A stretch of 6,918 nucleotides of DNA, taken from positions 1 through 6,918 of the forward strand of contig JAGVLZ010000364.1 of assembly GCA_020054055.1 (NCBI GenBank). Direction: 5' to 3'. This document shows, piece after piece, positions 1-5,375 of the stretch (positions are counted from its first letter, which is position 1; each line of letters begins with the position of its first letter). The translations under genes and the position numbers were made by a program. This DNA comes from Phycisphaerales bacterium (GTDB taxonomy: Bacteria; Planctomycetota; Phycisphaerae; Phycisphaerales; UBA1924). Under the pieces are notes generated by a model. It did not search any database. It worked only from the letters and a program-made list of their open reading frames with translations, and had not been told where the DNA came from.

Positions 1-2135
1 CGTTCGCGCGCTCGACGGCGCTGGCGACGCTCACCGACATCGGCGACTCGCTCCGGCACGACATCGCGCGGGTGGTTCATCCGGCGATCGAGCGGACGAA
101 GAAACTCGCGTTGAACGCGGCGGTGATCGAAGCGCTCAGGACCGGCAAGCCCGAGAGCGGCACGGAGGCCTGCAACCTGGGTGTGCTGGAATCGACCGAG
201 ATCGACGCGCTGGCGATCTTCGACCGCGCGGGACAGATCCTGGCGATCAACACGGTGTACGCGTCCGGCGAGGCGATCGAGCCGGAGCGCGTGAAGCGCA
301 TCCTCGCGCTGAGTTTCGAGGGGCGCGACATCATCCAGCGTTGCGCCAAGAATGCCGGGGACACGGAGGTGCTGGAGTTCCAGACCACCTGCGACATCAC
401 CCCCGCGTTCTTCGATTCGTCGGGGCTGTCGGTGGCGTATTCCGTGCCGGTCTTCGACCCGGCGACGAAGGAGAAGATCGGCGTGGCCAGCGCGCGCCTG
501 CGGTTCGAGCGACTCCTCGATTTGATCGAGAAGCGCTCGGTGGGCGGTGCGAACGGCGGGGTGAACTTCGTCACGGACAAGGGCGGGTACTTTTCGGAGG
601 AGATCAACTCCGGGCGGGCGAAGGCGCCGGTGCCGGAGGCGGAGTTGGAGCCGATCGTGCGGGCCCTCGCGTTGGGCGGGGTCGATCAGTACATGGCGCG
701 GCACGGCTCGACGCACCTGAGCCTGTTCCGGCTGAAGGATTTCGAGACGCTCGACGGCGGCGGGATCCAGGTGCTGCTCCAGGTGAACGAGGCGTGGGTC
801 ACGTCGGAGGTGAGGCAGGCGCGCGCGGCGGAGGCGGGAATCTTCGGGGTCATCGGCCTGATGCTGATCCTGCTCGGGGTGATGGTGCGGAGCGGCGCGA
901 AACTGAAGGAGAGCGAGGCGATAACCCGCGAGGCGATGGCGATCGCGGACCAGGCCAGCCGCGCCAAGAGCGAGTTCCTCGCCAACATGAGCCACGAGAT
1001 CCGGACGCCGATGACGGCGATCGTGGGGTTCGCGGAGTTGCTCATGGACCCGACGCTCAGCCCCGAGCAGCGCACGAACGCCGTGCAGACGATCCGCGGG
1101 AACGGCGATCATCTTCTCTCCATCATCAATGACATCCTGGACCTTTCCAAGATCGAGGCGGGAAAGATGACGGTGGAACAGGTTCCCTGCCCGCCATCTG
1201 GGATCTGCGAGGAGGTCTTCTCGCTCATGCAGGTGCGGGCCATCGGGAAGGGCGTGAAACTGAGAATCGAGTACGACCCGGCGATCTCCGTCGTCCTGTC
1301 CGACCCGCTGAGGCTGCGTCAGGTATTGACGAACCTGGTGGGCAATGCGATCAAGTTCACGGAAAGGGGAGAGGTCGTGCTGCGCGCCGCGTGCGTTCCT
1401 ATGCCGGAGATCGGAAGCGAAGGACCGATGATGTCGCTGCGCTTCTCGGTGACGGATTCGGGCATCGGGATGACCCCCGAGCAGATGCAGCGGCTGTTCA
1501 AGCCTTACTCGCAGGCGGACAGTTCAACCTCGCGCAAGTTCGGGGGCACGGGGCTTGGCCTGCTGATCTCACGGAAGTTGACGGCGGCGCTCGGGGGTGA
1601 ACTCAGCGTCACGAGCGAGGCGGGTCGCGGGAGCGAGTTCGTGGTGGACCTGCGGGTGCCGGCCGCGACGGCGGACCAGATGAAGTCCGCCGCGTCGGTC
1701 TCGACGGATGGTTCATCGGGCGTGACGACCGTCGAGGGGCGGGTGCTCCTCGCGGAAGACGGGCCGGACAACCAGCGGCTCATCATGTTCCACTTGAAGA
1801 AGGCGGGTGCGGACGTGGTGCTGGCGGAGAATGGACGGATCGCGGTCGAAGCCGCGATCGAGTCCGCGAAGGAGGGCCGCCCGGTGGGGCTGATCCTGAT
1901 GGACATGCAGATGCCCGAGTTGGACGGGTACGCGGCAACCAGCCTGCTGCGTGCCAAGGGGTGGACCGGCCCGATCGTGGCGTTGACGTCGCACGCGATG
2001 AGCGGGGATCGACAGCGATGCATCAACGCGGGCTGCGACGATTACCTCACGAAGCCGATAGATCGGCAGCGTCTGATCGAGACGTGCGCGAGGTGGATGT
2101 CGTGCAACCGACCGTCGATCGAGCGGGCGGCGTAG
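1..2135 (+). CDS. Hybrid sensor histidine kinase with C-terminal receiver domain (5' end outside window)
   Basis: Membrane-bound two-component kinase that should autophosphorylate on His and pass the phosphate to its own receiver Asp. The frame is open to the left edge (complete codons from base 3), so the first GTG at 72 is probably not the start and the N-terminal membrane helix lies outside. Counting from that GTG: residues ~1-240 resemble an extracytoplasmic Cache-like sensor; ~256-275 are a transmembrane helix; a short helical linker follows; HisKA carries the H-box MSHEIRTP (His308); HATPase_c has the N-box (Asn421, Asn425), G1 DSGIGM (462-467) and G2 GGTGLGL (491-497); the receiver has acidic Glu562/Asp563, phospho-acceptor Asp611 in LMDMQMPELDG, Thr639 and Lys661. 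All catalytic residues are present, so it should be active. No HPt domain, DNA-binding domain or partner regulator is visible. The ligand cannot be told. The class is very secure. Confidence 0.95.
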   Translation, partial: FARSTALATLTDIGDSLRHDIARVVHPAIERTKKLALNAAVIEALRTGKPESGTEACNLGVLESTEIDALAIFDRAGQILAINTVYASGEAIEPERVKRILALSFEGRDIIQRCAKNAGDTEVLEFQTTCDITPAFFDSSGLSVAYSVPVFDPATKEKIGVASARLRFERLLDLIEKRSVGGANGGVNFVTDKGGYFSEEINSGRAKAPVPEAELEPIVRALALGGVDQYMARHGSTHLSLFRLKDFETLDGGGIQVLLQVNEAWVTSEVRQARAAEAGIFGVIGLMLILLGVMVRSGAKLKESEAITREAMAIADQASRAKSEFLANMSHEIRTPMTAIVGFAELLMDPTLSPEQRTNAVQTIRGNGDHLLSIINDILDLSKIEAGKMTVEQVPCPPSGICEEVFSLMQVRAIGKGVKLRIEYDPAISVVLSDPLRLRQVLTNLVGNAIKFTERGEVVLRAACVPMPEIGSEGPMMSLRFSVTDSGIGMTPEQMQRLFKPYSQADSSTSRKFGGTGLGLLISRKLTAALGGELSVTSEAGRGSEFVVDLRVPAATADQMKSAASVSTDGSSGVTTVEGRVLLAEDGPDNQRLIMFHLKKAGADVVLAENGRIAVEAAIESAKEGRPVGLILMDMQMPELDGYAATSLLRAKGWTGPIVALTSHAMSGDRQRCINAGCDDYLTKPIDRQRLIETCARWMSCNRPSIERAA

Positions 2136-2252
2136 GGGACGGGCCGCGATCGGTGTTGCGCGGCGGCGTTCTGCTCGAACTTTCTTCGGACATGCCGGCG
2201 CCAAACTCTCTTCAGGCTTTCCTGGCTGAGCGAGGGACAACTCCCGAATGTT

Positions 2253-2296
2253 CGCAGTCCGTTCGCAGACTGCGGTTTCGCCGGTGTCATGGCGAA
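2253..2296 (+). terminator. Two adjacent hairpins downstream of the kinase gene, possible terminator
   Basis: Hairpin 1 pairs CGCAGTC (2253-2259) with GACTGCG (2268-2274) over an 8-base loop. Hairpin 2 pairs TTCGCC (2277-2282) with GGCGAA (2291-2296), also over 8 bases. The first also contains a direct repeat of GTTCGCAG (2250-2257 and 2261-2268). A run of five T lies at 2314-2318, about 18 bases after the second stem, too far for a classical intrinsic terminator. The position, 118 bases after the kinase stop and before the next gene, suits transcript termination or 3'-end protection, but a role as a regulator site is equally possible. Confidence 0.3.
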
Positions 2297-2382
2297 CGCG
2301 CGAATCTGACTTGTTTTTGCGAACTTGCACTGGACCGCGATCAGACTCGGGTTAGGTTGTTGGAGCGGGGTGTCATGCCCGC

Positions 2383-2401
2383 CCGCCCTGAACAGGGGCG
2401 G
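2383..2401 (+). promoter_or_regulatory. Small hairpin in the leader of the PEP-CTERM-like gene
   Basis: CCGCCC (2383-2388) can pair with GGGCGG (2396-2401) around a 7-base loop, extended by a possible T·G pair. It ends 6 bases before the ribosome-binding site of the gene starting at 2420, so it could affect translation or mRNA stability. In GC-rich DNA a 6-bp stem can arise by chance. I saw no convincing -35/-10 pair upstream. Confidence 0.25.
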
Positions 2402-2407
2402 CCGAAC

Positions 2408-2414
2408 AAGGAGG
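2408..2414 (+). promoter_or_regulatory. Ribosome-binding site AAGGAGG
   Basis: AAGGAGG lies 5 bases before the ATG at 2420. It decides the start. An in-frame ATG at 2375 would add 15 residues ahead of the signal peptide and has only a weaker purine-rich stretch before it. Confidence 0.8.
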
Positions 2415-2419
2415 AAGTC

Positions 2420-3358
2420 ATGCGTCGAGTTCAATCACTGGTGTTGTGTTGCGCTTTCAGCGCGGCCGCGTCGCCCGCTTTGGGGCAGTTCCTGATGATC
2501 CCCGACAGCGGGGCGGGCGATCGTGTGATGCTGTTCAGCGAGGCGGATGGTTCGGTGATCGATCTGAACTGGATCACGGACGCCGGGGCGGTGGGTTGGG
2601 CGTTCACGACGCCGAAGGAGGCGATGCAGGTCGGCAACCAGGTGTGGGTGTCGGACCAGATCACCGACGCGGTGCATCGCTTCGATCTGAACCGCAACTT
2701 TCAGGGCAGCATTACGGCGCATCCGGCGGGGGGCAACCTCGACAATATCCGCGGGTTCGGGTTCGACGGGAGTAAGATGTACCTGTCGGTGTTCACGTCG
2801 GACACGGCTCGACGCGGGATCGCGGTGTACGACTCGAACGGCGGTCCCACCGGGTTCTTCCCGAACACGACGGCGAGTTACTTCGATGTCGCGCCGTTCA
2901 TGGGGAACATCCTCACCAGCAACTCGACCACCGACAGCGTGGAACGCCGGAATGCGGGGGACGGATCGTTCATCGCCAACTTTGCGACGGGGATCGACTT
3001 TGTGCAGCAGGTCGAGACGCTCGCGGATAACAGCGTGCTCGCGGTTTCGACGATCGGGGCGAACGGGATCGAGGGGGTGTACCACTTCAACTCGGACATG
3101 ACGCTTCGGAGGTTCATCAACACGCAGGGGATCAAGGATGCGTTCGGCGAGCAGGTGCCGCGGGCGGCGTGGCTGCTGGGCGATGGGGAGTACCTCATCA
3201 CGACGAGCATCGGGATCTACAAGACGCTCGGCGCCGGGTTCATGCAGATCCAGGCGGGAGTCGATGGGCAGTTCATCAACCGTCTGGTGCCCGCGCCCGG
3301 GGCGGTGCTGGTCGGCGTTCTCGGCGTGGTCTGTGGCACCAGGCGCAGGCGAGCCTGA
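2420..3358 (+). CDS. Secreted beta-propeller-like protein with PEP-CTERM-like C-terminal sorting tail
   Basis: A 312-aa exported protein of unknown specific function. Residues 1-22 form a signal peptide (MRR, then a hydrophobic core, ending ALG|Q). The middle has about five or six repeats of the style 'GNQVWVSDQITDAVHRFDLNRNF', 'DGSKMYLSVFTS..GIAVYDSNG', 'DNSVLAVSTIG..GVYHFNSD' and 'GEYLITTSIGIY', suggesting a beta-propeller related to NHL/SMP-30-like folds. I see no catalytic motif. Residues ~290-312 (VPAPG, hydrophobic stretch, RRRRA) match the planctomycete version of the PEP-CTERM signal: in that system an exosortase recognises the motif, the tail is cut, and the protein goes to the envelope or exterior. 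No exosortase is in the window. The start is set by the AAGGAGG and the signal peptide. Repeat copy A follows 12 bases after the stop. Gene reality and export are secure; the fold is inferred. Confidence 0.88.
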   Translation: MRRVQSLVLCCAFSAAASPALGQFLMIPDSGAGDRVMLFSEADGSVIDLNWITDAGAVGWAFTTPKEAMQVGNQVWVSDQITDAVHRFDLNRNFQGSITAHPAGGNLDNIRGFGFDGSKMYLSVFTSDTARRGIAVYDSNGGPTGFFPNTTASYFDVAPFMGNILTSNSTTDSVERRNAGDGSFIANFATGIDFVQQVETLADNSVLAVSTIGANGIEGVYHFNSDMTLRRFINTQGIKDAFGEQVPRAAWLLGDGEYLITTSIGIYKTLGAGFMQIQAGVDGQFINRLVPAPGAVLVGVLGVVCGTRRRRA

Positions 3359-3370
3359 CGGTTCGTTATT

Positions 3371-3508
3371 AATGGTGGCCCGTGCGCGGGAACACACGAA
3401 CCGCCCATACCCCCCGCGAACGGAGAGGGTGGGGAGTTGGTGCTGGTGCTCACGCGGGGAGCAAGTTCAGCGGCGGGGGACGATGAGCCGTGGGGTGGGA
3501 CGGTCGCG
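3371..3508 (+). repeat. Interspersed ~138-bp repeat, copy A
   Basis: Aligns without gaps to 4841-4978 (constant offset 1470) with about 14 mismatches by hand count, roughly 90% identity. Weak likeness continues left nearly to the stop codon. Possible stems on the + strand are GGTGG (3375-3379) with CCGCC (3401-3405), CGTG (3381-3384) with CACG (3395-3398), and CCG-CGAA-CGG (3414-3423) inside CCC/GGG arms. Four of the 14 mismatches fall in 3406-3410, between stems. There is no transposase ORF and no target-site duplication. It behaves like a non-coding extragenic repeat; a 3'-end mRNA element or a REP-like or miniature mobile element is possible. Confidence 0.8.
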
Positions 3509-3547
3509 ATCGCTAAAGGTCAGCCAGTGCGAGCGTATAGAGCGCGG

Positions 3548-3573
3548 GGCGGAGAAGCACCCGCCAACTTTTT
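3548..3573 (+). terminator. Possible intrinsic terminator after repeat A
   Basis: GGCGG (3548-3552) pairs with CCGCC (3561-3565) around an 8-base loop, then AAC and five T (3569-3573). The stem is short but GC-only and the T run is close. It would end transcripts from the gene at 2420-3358, with repeat A inside the 3' untranslated region. Confidence 0.35.
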
Positions 3574-3731
3574 CTCGCTCGTGGCAGGGCCGCCGCCAGC
3601 CATTCGATTTGGAGCCGGGGGGGCGACAAGCGAGCACGGAGCGGCGATTGGCCGAGTCGCACGCTGGATTGCTTTCGTCGCGGCCCAACATGGGCGGAAT
3701 TCCTAGTTAATATTTGCCTGCCGAAACGCAC

Positions 3732-3760
3732 TTGCTCGGAGCGCGAGCGTGATGCATACT
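3732..3760 (+). promoter_or_regulatory. Candidate sigma-70-type promoter for the gene at 3869
   Basis: TTGCTC (3732-3737) and CATACT (3755-3760) are 17 bases apart, with an AT-rich patch upstream. Matches to TTGACA/TATAAT are only partial (3/6 and 4/6), so this is a positional guess. It would give a leader of about 100 bases. Confidence 0.25.
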
Positions 3761-3855
3761 CCAAGTCATCCTGCGAGTCCTGCTCGTTGGGGCGGATCGA
3801 GTCTCGCGGGTGTGGCGGGCTTTCCGGGTCAAGGGGATCAAGGGATCGCTTTTTC

Positions 3856-3865
3856 AAGGAGGTGA
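3856..3865 (+). promoter_or_regulatory. Very strong ribosome-binding site AAGGAGGTGA
   Basis: Ten bases fully complementary to the anti-Shine-Dalgarno end of 16S rRNA, 3 bases before the ATG at 3869. It fixes the start and the signal-peptide frame of the next gene, and so shows that the rest of the protein lies in a different frame. Confidence 0.85.
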
Positions 3866-3868
3866 GAC

Positions 3869-4824
3869 ATGCGCTTCAACGTCCTCGGATCGGCGGTTTC
3901 GTCGCTGGCGGTTGGCATCGGCGCGATCGTGAGCGTGTGTCATGGGCAGTTGATCCCGGCGGCGGGGCCTGCCACGAGCGAATACCGGATGGAACAGGGC
4001 ACGGCGGCGGGTATCCGACGCTTGGGGCGACCACGGCGTCAAACTTTATTCAGGGGGGGCTCGTTGCCAATGTTCCCGTGACGCTCGCAACTCCGGCGGC
4101 CGGGGCGATTCCAGGGTTGAACGGGGCGAGCGCGACCATCACGGGTGTCGCGGGGATGGGGCGCGCCGGGATCCTCGCGCTGCCATTGCCGACGTTGAAT
4201 GTGGGGGTGGTTCCCGCGGGGGGCATCGGGTTCAACGCCTTCGGCGGATACGCGGACTACATCAATGCGGGGCCGCCGATCGCGATTGGCGTGGCTTCGT
4301 TCATGACCGGGACGATCGCTCTCACCGGCGCGCCGGGTGATTTCGGAGCGGTGAGCGTGCGCTGCCGCGTGCAGATCGGTGCGGGGGTGGGGCTGGCGTT
4401 TGTTCCGACGAGCACGTTCTTCCTGCCGGACATCGTGGCGCGCTTCGACGGGCTGGCCGGTCCGCTCCCGGACAATGTTTTCGGCTCCTTTGTGGTGAGC
4501 GCGTTTCCGAATGCTAACACGATGACCTTCTCGGCGGTGTCAACGGCGCCGCTCGTCGTCAATAATGGCGCGACGGTGCGCGTTACCGCGACGAGCACGG
4601 TGATTGGTGATCCGATGACATTTGTCGGCGGCGATGTTCTCGACCCCAGCGTCGCGGCGAATCTGCCGGACGATTTCGTCGGCTTCGGGCCGTCGGGCGA
4701 TGCCGAGGAGATCATGGGTCTGGTGAGTGTGCCTGCGGTCTCCGACGTGGGGTTGATGGCGCTCGGGGCGCTTGTCGTGGTGTGTGGCTGGTACGCCCTC
4801 CAGCGGATGGGACCGAGTTGCTGA
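3869..4824 (+). CDS. Frameshifted secreted protein with IPTL-CTERM-like tail
   Basis: Hypothetical exported protein split over two frames. The frame starting at the ATG after the strong ribosome-binding site gives a signal peptide (residues 1-26, ending CHG|Q) and runs to a stop at 4079-4081. From about 4012 the natural sequence (YPTLGATTASNFIQGGL...) is in the frame one base back and continues to 4824. This implies one missing base, or a -1 shift, near GGCGGCGGG (4003-4011); no classical slippery heptamer is there. Restored length is about 318 aa. The body is rich in Gly, Ala, Val and Thr, likely beta-sheet, with no catalytic motif. The tail from 4729 reads VPAVSDVGLMALG, then a hydrophobic helix ending LQRMGPSC. 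It resembles the IPTL-CTERM signal, with Val for the usual Trp and few terminal Arg. The downstream frame is intact, so the lesion is recent or an assembly error. Repeat copy B follows 16 bases after the stop. Confidence 0.72.
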
Positions 4825-4840
4825 GACCAGGTTTCGCTTG

Positions 4841-4978
4841 AATGGCGGCCCGTGCGCGGGAACACGCGAACCGCCTTTGTCCCCCGCGAACGGAGAGGGT
4901 GGGGAGTTTGTGCTGCTTCTCACGCGGGGTGTGAGTTCAGCGGCGGGGGACAATGAGCCGTTGGGTGGGACGGTCGCG
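4841..4978 (+). repeat. Interspersed ~138-bp repeat, copy B
   Basis: Second copy, same orientation as 3371-3508, starting 16 bases after the stop of the second exported-protein gene. Potential stems are GGCGG (4845-4849) with CCGCC (4871-4875), and CGTG (4851-4854) with CGCG (4865-4868) using a G·U pair. Likeness to copy A fades after 4978. Read on the minus strand, it supplies the last ~19 codons and stop of the small ORF 4920-5129, so that tail is probably repeat sequence, not conserved protein. Confidence 0.8.
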
Positions 4979-5129
4979 CTCCCCGGAGGGCCGACGAAAC
5001 GGAGTTCGGCCTGCGAACCGAGCGTCGCACGTTCGCGACGATGAGCCATCCCACAGCCTGGATCGCTGTGAAGAGTCCGCGAGCCCGGGAGCGGGAGACT
5101 CCGGTTCGCGGCTTGCTCATCGTCGTCAT
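4920..5129 (-). CDS. Possible small protein of 69 aa, start region well formed, tail inside repeat B
   Basis: Unrecognised. The ATG at 5129 (minus strand) is preceded by GGAGG (complement of 5138-5142) with an 8-base gap, a good translation start. The peptide begins MTTMSKPRTGVSRSRARG, then a short hydrophobic segment (FTAIQAVGWLIVANV), then Arg-rich residues, so it could be a small basic membrane-associated peptide. Against it: the last ~19 residues come from repeat B, the body contains strong inverted repeats, and no homologue is known to me. It may be a gene whose 3' end was overwritten by the repeat, a leader peptide, or chance. Confidence 0.25.
   Translation of the reverse strand: MTTMSKPRTGVSRSRARGLFTAIQAVGWLIVANVRRSVRRPNSVSSALRGARPSHPTAHCPPPLNSHPA
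5013..5126 (+). other. Dense inverted-repeat cluster, possible structured RNA with a three-way junction
   Basis: An 11-bp perfect outer stem joins 5036-5046 to 5115-5125 (12 with a G·T at 5035/5126). Inside are two hairpins: CACAGC (5052-5057) with GCTGTG (5065-5070), 7-base loop; and CCGCGAGCC (5077-5085) with GGTTCGCGG (5103-5111), 17-base loop, one G·T. Both wobble pairs are allowed in RNA from the + strand but become C·A on the minus strand, favouring a + transcript. Competing pairings also exist: CGTCGC (5023-5028) with GCGACG (5035-5040), and GCGAACCG (5013-5020) with CGGTTCGC (5102-5109). The right arm covers the start of the small minus-strand ORF. It is not a recognisable tRNA or a known riboswitch. 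Confidence 0.35.
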
Positions 5130-5375
5130 CTCTCTCTCCTCCGGCATGGCTTGAACAAATGGTCCCGTGCGACCGAACACGACCGTCCCAAACCCAGCGG
5201 CGATCACGACTTACAACCTACATTCGCAATCGAACGGGGCAATAGTTGGAAGTGATGAAAAGTGGTGAATGTTGCGTGATGGCTGTGATGCGGCGCGCCG
5301 GCGGCTCATCGCAACCGCGACCGATGGGGGTTCATCATCGAAAGCGCGGCGGCGGCTCGGCAGTGGCGAAGCGGA
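5130..5375. other. Non-coding spacer between small ORF and helicase 3' end
   Basis: No supported gene. It holds the Shine-Dalgarno for the possible minus-strand ORF (5138-5142), a near-tandem 10-mer (AGTGATGAAA/AGTGGTGAAT, 5251-5270) and two further GTGATG motifs up to 5290. No clear terminator for the helicase gene, which ends at 5376 on the minus strand, was found. Confidence 0.4.

Larger units (their letters stand above)
3574..3868. other. Non-coding spacer before the second exported-protein gene
   Basis: No credible gene. Open frames here lack ribosome-binding sites and read as Arg/Pro/Ser-rich noise typical of GC-rich non-coding DNA. There is a G7 run near 3618 and an AT-rich patch near 3701-3717 just upstream of the candidate promoter. 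The rest holds nothing I can name. Confidence 0.5.

Noticed and set aside
341..1132. Second + strand open frame (263 codons) inside the kinase gene
   Set aside because: Gly/Arg/Ala/Asp-rich low-complexity product, entirely inside a gene with all its kinase motifs in another frame.
1713..2330. Minus-strand open frame (205 codons) opposite the receiver domain of the kinase
   Set aside because: Arg/Pro/His-rich shadow of the real gene, with no start signal.
2375..2419. Alternative start ATG at 2375 for the PEP-CTERM-like protein
   Set aside because: It would place a charged segment (PARPEQGRPNKEE) before the signal peptide, and the AAGGAGG at 2408 points to 2420.
2435..3397. Long minus-strand open frame (320 codons) opposite the PEP-CTERM-like gene
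   Set aside because: Rich in Arg, Pro, His and Val, has no ribosome-binding site or recognisable domain, and lies antisense to a clear gene; open only because of high GC.
3513..3857. Minus-strand open frame of 114 codons in the 3509-3868 spacer
   Set aside because: Starts at TTG with no Shine-Dalgarno, and its composition looks like non-coding DNA.
3787..3871. N-terminal extension of the second exported-protein gene, starting at TTG 3787 in the downstream frame
   Set aside because: That frame is open but gives Arg/Gly-rich sequence without a signal peptide or ribosome-binding site, while the ATG at 3869 in the other frame has both.
4053..4059. G7 run as the place of the frameshift in the second exported-protein gene
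   Set aside because: Attractive for a slip, but the natural-looking protein sequence (YPTLGATTASNFIQ) is already in the downstream frame about 40 bases earlier, so the shift must lie upstream.
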